Source: an uncultured Candidatus Melainabacteria bacterium (GTDB lineage Bacteria > Cyanobacteriota > Vampirovibrionia > Gastranaerophilales > Gastranaerophilaceae). Taken from it: a stretch of DNA of 13,165 bases. Positions 6,435 through 12,856 of the stretch are shown piece by piece. The notes under the pieces were generated by a model. That model was not told the DNA's origin. It was given only the letters and a program-made list of their open reading frames with translations, and ran no database searches. Within the stretch, counting starts at the first letter, position 1; every line of letters begins with the position of its first letter. The stretch covers positions 1-13,165 of the forward strand of contig CALAFU010000293.1 of the NCBI GenBank assembly GCA_937891325.1, in the 5' to 3' direction. A program made the position numbers and the translations under genes.

Positions 6435-6443
6435 GTTTCCAGA

Positions 6444-6524
6444 GACCCTGAACTAAATTCAGGGTGACTCAAAACTTAAGTACAAAATATAATGTCATGC
6501 TGAACTTGTTTCAGCATCGCAATG
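6444..6524. repeat. REP-like inverted pair, copy C
   Basis: The same two hairpins occur here in the other order. First comes the minus-oriented unit with arms ACCCTGAA (6445-6452) and TTCAGGGT (6458-6465). After 28 bases comes the plus-oriented unit GTCA (6494-6497) with arms ATGCTGAA (6497-6504) and TTCAGCAT (6510-6517), ending CGCAATG. The stem bases differ from the other copies but stay paired. Confidence 0.78.
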
Positions 6525-6590
6525 TCTTTTCAATAAAGTATCCCCTCACTCAATTATACAAAATTTTATCTGCAAAAGCAGACTGACATA

Positions 6591-6620
6591 AAACGTACGT
6601 ATTTATACGTACGTTTTTTT
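6591..6620. terminator. Perfect hairpin with T-runs on both strands
   Basis: AAACGTACGTAT (6591-6602) pairs perfectly with ATACGTACGTTT (6605-6616) around TT. On the plus strand seven T (6614-6620) follow the stem. On the minus strand the stem runs into TTTTATGT. It can therefore act as a terminator in either direction. No intact gene ends close to it on the plus strand. On the minus strand it directly follows the possible gene remnant at 6619-6699. Confidence 0.6.
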
Positions 6621-6699
6621 ACTGACAAAGAAGCTTTAAACCCTCAATATTTGTAAGTTTGCCAGCAAAAAAATCTGTTCCGACAGGAATAGTAAGGTG
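6619..6699 (-). pseudogene. Possible C-terminal remnant of a decayed gene
   Basis: The minus strand encodes HLTIPVGTDFFAGKLTNIEG and then LKLLCQ and a stop codon. The composition looks protein-like, and the terminator-like hairpin at 6591-6616 begins just behind it. An in-frame TAA lies immediately upstream of the first codon, and no start codon is present. A neighbouring frame upstream stays open and reads SHATIKVFNT, so a single frameshift near 6695 could join the two. The family was not recognised. A chance open frame in AT-rich DNA remains quite possible. Confidence 0.25.
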
Positions 6700-6773
6700 T
6701 TAAAAACTTTAATTGTGGCATGTGATACTTGTTGCGGTATCTTTAAGCTGTTTGATAAAATATTTAATATTAT

Positions 6774-6849
6774 GTCATTCCGAACTTGTTTCGGAATCGC
6801 AATGATATTCCAATAAAACCTTGCGACCCTGAAACTAGTTCAGGGTGAC
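6774..6849. repeat. REP-like inverted pair, copy D
   Basis: The plus-oriented unit has GTCA at 6774-6777 and arms ATTCCGAA (6777-6784) and TTCGGAAT (6790-6797). The minus-oriented unit has arms ACCCTGAA (6826-6833) and TTCAGGGT (6839-6846). The 76-base unit differs from copy B at only two positions, one in the spacer and one in the second loop, which suggests recent duplication or ongoing homogenisation. Confidence 0.8.
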
Positions 6850-6865
6850 CCAAAAATACGATTTT

Positions 6866-6897
6866 GTCCGTACTTTTACGGACGTAAAAGTACGGAC
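6866..6897. repeat. Perfect 15-bp inverted repeat touching the pilin promoter
   Basis: GTCCGTACTTTTACG (6866-6880) and its exact complement (6883-6897) flank two bases. The next base, 6898, is the first of the likely -35 box of the pilin gene. The left arm can also form a shorter alternative hairpin (GTCCGTA 6866-6872 with TACGGAC 6877-6883). The symmetry and position fit an operator for a dimeric regulator or a cruciform. Another option is a terminator for upstream transcription, though no T-run follows. Confidence 0.6.
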
Positions 6898-6926
6898 TTG
6901 TAGAAAATTAGTAAATTTGTTATAAT
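6898..6926 (+). promoter_or_regulatory. Promoter of the pilin-like gene (extended -10)
   Basis: A consensus TATAAT at 6921-6926 is preceded by TGT (6918-6920), an extended -10 element. TTGTAG at 6898-6903, 17 bases upstream, is a modest -35. The start of transcription would be near 6933, leaving a leader of about 24 bases with GAGG at 6947-6950. Confidence 0.7.
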
Positions 6927-6956
6927 GTGAACGGAAAAATTTATTTGAGGTTTAAT

Positions 6957-7697
6957 ATGAAATATATTCGTAAAATTTTAGCATTTACATTAGCTGAAAC
7001 ACTGATTGTAATGGGTATTATTGGCGTAGTTGCAGCGTTGACTATTCCAAACTTAAATTCATCAACTGCCGATAAAGAAAAAGTTGCAAAGGTTAAGAAG
7101 GTTTATTCAAACTTGAACGATGCTTTAGGACGTGCAGAAGCGGTTTATGGTCCTGTTGATGAGTGGATTAAAGATGATGCAAACGCTACAGCACAGGCAA
7201 CAAGAATTGGTGAACGTTTGACAGAATTTATGAAAATAACTAAAAATTGTGGTGTAAGTACCTCAGGATCAACAAATTCTTGCTGGAGCAATGGTAAAAC
7301 TTTTGCATTAAATGGAACTGCTACGCCAACTTGGGTTGATACAAATGCAAATTATTACAAAGTGACACTTGCTGACGGTACGGGGTTAACTGTTACACCG
7401 GCAATAAACAACAGTACAGGCAGAGTTTTCTGGGCATATATAAATATTGATGGTGTAACAAAAAGAGCAACCTTGGGCAAAAACACATTTAGATTTAATG
7501 GATTTACACAAAATGGTGTGCAACCAGATTCAACAGACAGTTCAACTATCAGTGCTTGTTTTGGAGGAAGTGGTGAACCATGTTCAGGTTGGGTAGTTCA
7601 ATTTGATAATATGGACTATTTAAAGGTTGGTACTGACAAAAAATGCCCTAACGGAAAAACAATCCTAGACGGTACTACAAACACAACTTGTAAATAA
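6957..7697 (+). CDS. Type IV pilin/pseudopilin-like protein with prepilin N-terminus
   Basis: Probable pilin or minor pseudopilin, 246 residues, inserted in the inner membrane through its N-terminal helix before assembly. It begins MKYIRKILAFTLAETLIVMG, and the hydrophobic stretch ends in AALTIPN. A short basic leader precedes the prepilin peptidase motif, with cleavage expected before F10 and the conserved Glu at +5 (E14). The residue before the cut is Ala9 instead of the usual Gly, which some prepilin peptidases accept. The rest is a soluble domain rich in Thr, Asn and Gly, with six Cys in the second half of the protein and its tail that could form disulfides. The ATG at 6957 has GAGG 6 bases upstream. 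A GTG at 6927 in the same frame lies next to the -10 box and is rejected. The gene stands alone between its own promoter and terminator. Which pilus or secretion system it serves is unknown. Confidence 0.85.
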   Translation: MKYIRKILAFTLAETLIVMGIIGVVAALTIPNLNSSTADKEKVAKVKKVYSNLNDALGRAEAVYGPVDEWIKDDANATAQATRIGERLTEFMKITKNCGVSTSGSTNSCWSNGKTFALNGTATPTWVDTNANYYKVTLADGTGLTVTPAINNSTGRVFWAYINIDGVTKRATLGKNTFRFNGFTQNGVQPDSTDSSTISACFGGSGEPCSGWVVQFDNMDYLKVGTDKKCPNGKTILDGTTNTTCK

Positions 7698-7721
7698 GGT
7701 TTAATTAAATAATTATGTTGT

Positions 7722-7757
7722 AAAGGCGGGTTTGCTTTCAGCAAACCCGCCTTTCTT
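7722..7757 (+). terminator. Terminator of the pilin-like gene
   Basis: AAAGGCGGGTTTGC (7722-7735) pairs perfectly with its complement (7741-7754) around a 5-base loop (TTTCA). The stem ends in TTT, followed by CTTATT. It begins 25 bases after the stop codon. Its sequence resembles the rplR terminator (GGCGGTTTG/CAAACCGCC type). Confidence 0.9.
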
Positions 7758-7778
7758 ATTACTATTTTGTTACATGTC

Positions 7779-7878
7779 TTGCATTAAATTCAGAAAAGAT
7801 ATATAATTAAGTTACAAATTTGTTAAAAAAGTTCTCTACTAATGGCAATTTTTTTTAAGCATGTGTTTTTAATATAAT
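7779..7878 (+). promoter_or_regulatory. Two candidate promoters of the c-di-GMP enzyme gene
   Basis: Upstream candidate: TTGCAT (7779-7784), a 17-base spacer, and consensus TATAAT (7802-7807), which would give a leader of about 90 bases. Downstream candidate: consensus TATAAT (7873-7878) with only a T-run at the -35 position, which would give a leader of about 18 bases starting just before AGGA (7891-7894). The sequence alone does not decide which is used. Confidence 0.45.
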
Positions 7879-7902
7879 ATAGAAAAACTTAGGACAATAA
7901 CG

Positions 7903-9753
7903 TTGATTGACAAAGAAACATTAATTAAACAAGAAAAGGAAATCTTATATAACAAGTCAATGGCTTCTAACCCTATTAGTGGTAAAGGTTTTATGCCTAA
8001 GATGACTACACCAATTGCTAGAACTTCTTCTAACAGATTATTTGGTGGTTATGTTTCTGCAAACAATGATAGAGTTTTCTCAACAACTGATTACCGCGAA
8101 GTAATCAAAGACATGAACACAGCTTTGAGAGGCAAAACTAATACTCCTGATTTTTATAATGCATTACATGCTTTATTAATCAACAAGTTAGGCGCTCAAT
8201 TCACTGCTATTGGTATATTCCAAAAACAATCAAAATGTATCAATATCAAATTGACTGACAAAGTTGGCGGAACTTTCTCTTCAAGAGTGTTCTTATCAGA
8301 TGATACAAATCCGATTGTTGAATGTTTTAATTCTCAAGAAACAATCGTTAAAAATGATTCTAAATTCTTAAAATTATCATATTTACAATCTCCAGCAGTT
8401 GCAATTATTCCTTTAATTTCAGTTAATGAATGTTTAGGTGTAATGATTGTTGGTGATAACAATGTTAATGAAAACGCTGATTTATATTCATTAGTAGCTA
8501 ATCACTATGCATTATTTATGCACAATGCAGACTTAGTTGAACAAGCTAATGCTCACGCTAATACTGATGCATTAACTTCTTTATCTAACCACAGAGGTTT
8601 CCAAGAAATTTTATCTAATGAATTAGCAAAAGCAGAAAAAACAAATTCAACTGTTTCTGTAATTATGATGGACGTTAATAACATCTCTAAAATCAACAGA
8701 GAATTAGGTCACGCAAAAGGTGATGAAGTTATTAAATTAGTTGCAGAAAAAGTTAAACAAAATATTCGTTCTAACGACTCAGCTGGTAGATACGGCGGTG
8801 ACGAAATTGCTATCGTTCTTCCAGATACAGATACAAATGAAGCTAAATACTTAGCAGAATACTTAACATACAGCTTATCTTGCTGTTTCATCGATGATGT
8901 TGGACCTGTTAAAGTTTCTGTTGGTATTGCTAACTACCCTCAATGTGCTAAAGAACAAGAAAAATTATTAATCTCTGCTGAACAAGCAATGTATATTTCT
9001 CAATCTAAAGGCTACAAAGACGGTATGAGTGCTATCATCAGTTCTTCAGATTTCAATTTCTGGGACGATATGGCTTTACATTCATTCGCAGAAGTTTTAA
9101 CAAAACGTCACTCTCAATTAGGCGTAAACTTTGAAGAAGAATTAGTTAATAAATTTGCAAGTGAAGAAATTTCTTCACAACACCACTTAGAAGAATTAGC
9201 AACTTCTTTAGCAGGTGCAATTGATGCAAAAGACCCATATACAAAAGGTCACTCAACATCTGTTTCTAAATACTCTGAAGCATTAGCAAGAGCATTAAAC
9301 TTACCAGAAGCAGAAGTTCAAAGAATTAAATTAGGTGCATTATTACATGACGTTGGTAAAATCGGTATTCCAGAAAACGTATTAAAAAAACCAACTCACT
9401 TATCTGATGAAGAATGGGAAATCATGAAGCAACACCCTTCAATCGGTGCAGAAAAAGTTTTAATGCAAAACGAAGCATTAAAAGACTTAATTCCAATGGT
9501 TAAATATCACCACGAACACATCGACGGTTCTGGCTATCCTTGCCAATTAAAAGGTGATGAAATTCCATTAGAAGCAAGAATCGTAGCAGTTGCTGACGTA
9601 TATCACGCTTTAATCAGTGACAGACCTTACAGAAAAGGTTTAGGCGTTGAAAAAGCATGTGAAATCTTACAAGACGGTGCAGGTGTTCAATGGGATGCTG
9701 AATTAGTTAGAAAATTCATTCAAATTGCTCCTTCTTTAGCAACTACAATCTAA
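7903..9753 (+). CDS. GAF-GGDEF-HD-GYP protein, bifunctional cyclic-di-GMP enzyme
   Basis: Cytoplasmic signalling protein of 616 residues that carries both a c-di-GMP synthase domain and a phosphodiesterase domain. Order: a poorly conserved head (1-75), a GAF-like sensor (about 80-215), GGDEF (about 220-375) and HD-GYP (about 430-610). In GGDEF the metal-binding Asp (D257), the INRELGH..GD segment and the active-site GGDEI (298-302) are kept. An intact RxxD inhibitory site (R289 to D292) lies five residues upstream, implying product inhibition. In HD-GYP the key residues are present: H450, HD (482-483), H511, HHEHIDGSGYP (536-546) and D565 in ADVYHAL, where the usual second Asp is His568. There is no transmembrane segment. 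The start is TTG with AGGA 8 bases upstream; an in-frame ATG at 7960 is the alternative. Its leucines are nearly all TTA, unlike those of pilT, recO and fliD. Confidence 0.93.
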   Translation: MIDKETLIKQEKEILYNKSMASNPISGKGFMPKMTTPIARTSSNRLFGGYVSANNDRVFSTTDYREVIKDMNTALRGKTNTPDFYNALHALLINKLGAQFTAIGIFQKQSKCINIKLTDKVGGTFSSRVFLSDDTNPIVECFNSQETIVKNDSKFLKLSYLQSPAVAIIPLISVNECLGVMIVGDNNVNENADLYSLVANHYALFMHNADLVEQANAHANTDALTSLSNHRGFQEILSNELAKAEKTNSTVSVIMMDVNNISKINRELGHAKGDEVIKLVAEKVKQNIRSNDSAGRYGGDEIAIVLPDTDTNEAKYLAEYLTYSLSCCFIDDVGPVKVSVGIANYPQCAKEQEKLLISAEQAMYISQSKGYKDGMSAIISSSDFNFWDDMALHSFAEVLTKRHSQLGVNFEEELVNKFASEEISSQHHLEELATSLAGAIDAKDPYTKGHSTSVSKYSEALARALNLPEAEVQRIKLGALLHDVGKIGIPENVLKKPTHLSDEEWEIMKQHPSIGAEKVLMQNEALKDLIPMVKYHHEHIDGSGYPCQLKGDEIPLEARIVAVADVYHALISDRPYRKGLGVEKACEILQDGAGVQWDAELVRKFIQIAPSLATTI

Positions 9754-9766
9754 GATTTATAAAGAA

Positions 9767-9794
9767 AAGAAAGACCTCGGAAGAGGTCTTTCTT
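9767..9794 (+). terminator. Terminator of the c-di-GMP enzyme gene
   Basis: AAGAAAGACCTC (9767-9778) pairs perfectly with its complement (9783-9794) around a GGAA tetraloop. The T-rich right arm runs into TATAATATAAAT. It begins 14 bases after the stop codon, so the gene is monocistronic. The A-rich left arm means the reverse strand also has a T-rich tail, so it could act in both directions. Confidence 0.85.
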
Positions 9795-9858
9795 ATAATA
9801 TAAATAGAGTATTTTTCTGCTTTTGTAACAAAAATTGCCGTTTTTTAACATTTTGTAG

Positions 9859-9887
9859 TTGTTTAAGGTTTCAAAATATGGTACAAT
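9859..9887 (+). promoter_or_regulatory. Promoter of fliD (extended -10)
   Basis: TACAAT (9882-9887) is preceded by TGG (9879-9881), an extended -10. TTGTTT (9859-9864) lies 17 bases upstream as a partial -35. This looks like a housekeeping sigma promoter; no flagellar sigma-28 pattern was seen. The expected leader is about 57 bases, with a strong GGAGG (9938-9942) 8 bases before the ATG. A small TTTTGT/ACAAAA palindrome lies upstream at 9821-9833. Confidence 0.6.
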
Positions 9888-9950
9888 GGGCATATATTAG
9901 TATAAAACTATAACAAAATACGAAATATTAAAAAAACGGAGGTTTTTAAT

Positions 9951-11759
9951 ATGGGCGAAATAACTTTTTCAGGCTTAGCCTCAGGTATGGATACCAGTTC
10001 TTGGATAGAAGCCCTTGTATCTATAAAACAACAATCAGTAACAAAGTTACAAAATTCAAAGACTACTGTTGAAAATTCAACCAATGTTTTGAATACTATT
10101 AAATCAAAGGTTACTAATTTGCGTTCGTCTATTGAAAAATTTACTGATGCAAAATTTGGCGGTTCTTTTGACTTGTTCTCAAAAAACAAGGTTACAACAT
10201 CAAAAGACAGCGTAGTTTCTGCAAACGTTACAGCTGATGCTGCAAAACAAAACTTTGATGTTATTGTAAATAAATTGGCAACTGCAACAAAAGCTACTTC
10301 AAACTTAGGTTCTTCTGCATTGATTAATGGTGATACTAAGTTTGCTGACCTAGCAGGTGGTAATGCAAAAACAGGCTCTTTAAGCCTTTATGTTGATGGT
10401 GAAAAGAAAGAAATTACAGTTGAAGACGATGATACTGTAGATGATATCTTAAATAAAATTGTCGAAGCTGGTGGAACAACAGAGACAAGATCAGAAAATT
10501 GGCCATATCAGAAAATTGAGACTAATAATATTAACGCAACTGTTCAAGACGGAAAAATTGTTATTTCTGGTAACAATGGCAAAGACGTTGTATTAGGTGC
10601 TTCTTCAGATGAGTCAAACTTTGTAAAAGTTATGGGTTTGGTAAAAGATTCTGATACAGGCGCTTATGAAAGTTCATCAAAAATTTCAAGCGTAAACACT
10701 TCATCAAAAATGATGGAAGCTTTTAGCGGTCTAAAAGCGGGCACTTTCAAAATCGGCAATGCTGAATTCACAATTGATGAAAATACAACTGTAAAAAGTT
10801 TAATTTCAAAGATTAATTCAAACGAAGATGCTGGCGTTTCTGCATATTGGGATGCATCTCAAAGTGAACTTGTTTTAACTTCAAAAACAGAAGGTGCATT
10901 CAATATTAACATTGAAAAAGGCACAAGCAACTTTACAGATTTGTTTGGTTACACAACTACAACAACTGACCGTTGGGGCAATTCAACTACAAAATTGAAC
11001 AACCAACAATTAGGCGATTATGCAGAATTGACTATTAACGGTACTACTGTAATTTCATCTTCAAACACAGTTACAAGTGAAATTTCAGGTATTGAAGGCT
11101 TGACTTTGACTTTAAACGGAGTTTCTAAAGCTGACGATTCAGGCACAATTAACCCTTCAACAGTAAAAGTTGAACAAGATTCAGATGCATTGTTAGAGGC
11201 TGTAAAATCTTTTGTTACTGCTTACAACGAAACTATTGCAAACATTGATGACAACACTGCTTATGGTGATGCATTATATGGTGATTCTGCGTTGACTTCT
11301 TTGAGAACAAATTTGAGAAGAACTGCAACAGCATCAATTGATGAAGGTACTATGAAATTGTTGTCTGATATCGGTATTTCAACAGGTAAAGCTAACAATT
11401 CAACAAGCACAACTTCTGTAAATACATTAGAAATTGATGAAGACAAGTTTAAAGAAGCATTAGCAAAAAATCCAGAAGCTGTGAAAGAGTTGCTTGTTGG
11501 CGACAACAAGGGTACTAGCACATCTGGCGGTGTGATGAATAAACTTGAAAAAATCGTTGAAGACTCATTAGAAGTTACAACAGGTTACTTTGATGCTAAA
11601 TCAAAATCTTTGAGTTCAAAGATTAAAACTCTTGAAAACTCAATTACTTCAGCTCAAAGCAGGGTTGATTCATACAAATCACGACTAGAAAAACAATTTA
11701 GCAATATGGAGCAAATTATATCTTCAATTCAATCTTCATATAGCCAATTGAGTATATAG
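9951..11759 (+). CDS. fliD: Flagellar filament capping protein FliD (hook-associated protein 2)
   Basis: Cap protein at the tip of the flagellar filament that guides flagellin assembly, exported by the flagellar type III system. The 602 residues are within the family range. The N-terminal FliD domain starts ITFSGLASGMDTSSWIEALV (4-23) and covers about 1-105. Two flagellin-IN-like repeats follow (about 140-230 and 263-335; the second reads GTFKIGNAEFTIDENTTVKS). The FliD C-terminal domain (about 355-600) contains LLEAVKSFVTAYNETIANID, GDSALTSLR, LLSDIGIS, and a final coiled-coil helix (about 545-600). There are no cysteines and no signal peptide, as usual for flagellar axial proteins. The start has an ideal GGAGG. 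No other flagellar gene is in the window. It converges on aroB with an 11-base gap. Confidence 0.95.
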   Translation: MGEITFSGLASGMDTSSWIEALVSIKQQSVTKLQNSKTTVENSTNVLNTIKSKVTNLRSSIEKFTDAKFGGSFDLFSKNKVTTSKDSVVSANVTADAAKQNFDVIVNKLATATKATSNLGSSALINGDTKFADLAGGNAKTGSLSLYVDGEKKEITVEDDDTVDDILNKIVEAGGTTETRSENWPYQKIETNNINATVQDGKIVISGNNGKDVVLGASSDESNFVKVMGLVKDSDTGAYESSSKISSVNTSSKMMEAFSGLKAGTFKIGNAEFTIDENTTVKSLISKINSNEDAGVSAYWDASQSELVLTSKTEGAFNINIEKGTSNFTDLFGYTTTTTDRWGNSTTKLNNQQLGDYAELTINGTTVISSSNTVTSEISGIEGLTLTLNGVSKADDSGTINPSTVKVEQDSDALLEAVKSFVTAYNETIANIDDNTAYGDALYGDSALTSLRTNLRRTATASIDEGTMKLLSDIGISTGKANNSTSTTSVNTLEIDEDKFKEALAKNPEAVKELLVGDNKGTSTSGGVMNKLEKIVEDSLEVTTGYFDAKSKSLSSKIKTLENSITSAQSRVDSYKSRLEKQFSNMEQIISSIQSSYSQLSI

Positions 11760-11770
11760 GTCGAAAAGAC

Positions 11771-12856
11771 TTATAATAAACCACTTTTGATAGCGACTTC
11801 GACATCGAGGTCGCTTTCTTTTACATAGCCTTTTAGAGTTGGTAAAATAATTTTTATAGTGTTATCTTCTGCTTTTTTGTCTGTTTGCATAATCGCAATC
11901 ATCTTTTTAGCTGGATAATTAAAGTGTTTGTCTTCAAATCCGTATTTTTTAAGTAAATTTACTGCAATTTCTTTGTAATTAGCATCAATTAGCTTCAAAT
12001 AGTGAGCATAATTGAACATAAAGTACATACCGTAAGAAACTGCCATTCCGTGAGTAAACTTCTTATAGTTTGTAATTTTTTCTAATGCATGAGCGTATGT
12101 ATGACCGAAGTTAAGAATTTTTCTTAATCCTGCTTCTTTTTCGTCCTTTGATACAACTGAAATTTTAAGCTCAATGCAGACTTTTATAACTTTTTCTAAA
12201 AATCTTAAATCTCTGTCTAAGATTTTTTCATAATGTACTGATAAAAAGTCGAATAAGCCATATTCAAATACAGCTTCACAGCTTTTTTCAATAAATGCGT
12301 ATTTTACAACCTCAGCAAGTCCGCTTTTGAACTGAAGTTCATCTAACGTTTTTAAGAAATTCAAATTAATATAAACTGATTGTGGTTGATAAAACGCGCC
12401 TACAAGATTTTTGCCAAATTCTGTATCAATTGCAACTTTTCCGCCAACAGATGAGTCAACTGCTGCAAGTAAGGTTGTTGGAACTTGTACGAATTTAATT
12501 CCGCGCATATAAGTTGAGGCTACAAACCCTGTAATGTCGCCGACTACACCACCACCAACGGCGATGATAGCGCTTTTTCTGTTCAATCCTATTTTTGAAC
12601 AGTATTTCAAAATCTTTTGGTAATTGCAGAAATTCTTTTGAACTTCACCGTCTTTTAAGACATAAACATTTTCTTTTGGGAAACCTAGTGTTTTTGCATA
12701 AAGTTTGTGAACTTTTTCGCTCATAACAACAAGATATTTGGGATAATCTAAATCGCTCAAAATGCGTCCCATAAGTTCATCAAGAGGGTTCGTATCCATA
12801 TAAATTGGGTACGATTTATTTTTTTCTTGAATCTCTACATCAATTTTATTAGGCAT
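11771..12856 (-). CDS. aroB: 3-dehydroquinate synthase
   Basis: Second enzyme of the shikimate pathway: converts DAHP to 3-dehydroquinate, using NAD and a divalent metal. The 361 residues match the family. Motifs: the NAD-binding GGGVVGD (101-107), PTTLLAAVDSSVGGK (126-140), GKNLVGAFYQP (149-159 region), GLAEVVKYAF (179-188), LNFGHTYAHALE (248-259) and THGMAVSYGM (268-277). The expected zinc ligands are E182, H252 and H269. The ATG at 12856 is preferred over a TTG two codons earlier: AAGGA lies 9 bases upstream of the ATG, and the ATG overlaps the end of aroK by 8 bases, implying coupling. Its last codons also carry the likely fliD terminator on the opposite strand. No clear terminator for aroB itself was seen. 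Confidence 0.95.
   Translation of the reverse strand: MPNKIDVEIQEKNKSYPIYMDTNPLDELMGRILSDLDYPKYLVVMSEKVHKLYAKTLGFPKENVYVLKDGEVQKNFCNYQKILKYCSKIGLNRKSAIIAVGGGVVGDITGFVASTYMRGIKFVQVPTTLLAAVDSSVGGKVAIDTEFGKNLVGAFYQPQSVYINLNFLKTLDELQFKSGLAEVVKYAFIEKSCEAVFEYGLFDFLSVHYEKILDRDLRFLEKVIKVCIELKISVVSKDEKEAGLRKILNFGHTYAHALEKITNYKKFTHGMAVSYGMYFMFNYAHYLKLIDANYKEIAVNLLKKYGFEDKHFNYPAKKMIAIMQTDKKAEDNTIKIILPTLKGYVKESDLDVEVAIKSGLL
11792..11822 (+). terminator. Likely fliD terminator inside the aroB 3' end
   Basis: On the plus strand AGCGACTTCGA (11792-11802) pairs with TCGAGGTCGCT (11805-11815) with one G-T pair, followed by TTTCTTTT (11815-11822). It lies 33 bases after the fliD stop codon and within the aroB coding region. 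The aroB codons here (CTC, GTC, GTC) end in C, unusual for this AT-rich genome, which fits selection for the stem. Confidence 0.65.

Larger units (their letters stand above)
6541..6773. other. Gene-poor stretch between repeat copies C and D
   Basis: This stretch holds a 5-bp hairpin (TCTGC 6569-6573 with GCAGA 6578-6582), the bidirectional terminator-like hairpin at 6591-6616, the possible gene remnant at 6619-6699, and a small GATAC/GTATC hairpin (6724-6728 with 6737-6741) that resembles the end of the divergent REP unit at 6289-6322. No intact gene was found on either strand. Confidence 0.5.

Noticed and set aside
6189..6849. CRISPR array
   Set aside because: Repeats are palindromic, alternate in orientation, vary in sequence and are unevenly spaced; there are no unique spacers of constant length and no cas genes.
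6927..6956. GTG start for the pilin-like gene at 6927
   Set aside because: It directly follows the -10 box, and the ATG at 6957 has a well-placed GAGG and gives a normal prepilin leader.
7767..9833. Shared TTGTTAC/GTAACAA-like motif before the c-di-GMP gene and fliD
   Set aside because: The matches are short and AT-rich, without constant spacing to the promoters; too weak to call an operator.
9840..9900. Sigma-28 flagellar promoter for fliD
   Set aside because: No TAAA plus GCCGATAA-like pair at proper spacing; an extended -10 housekeeping promoter fits better.
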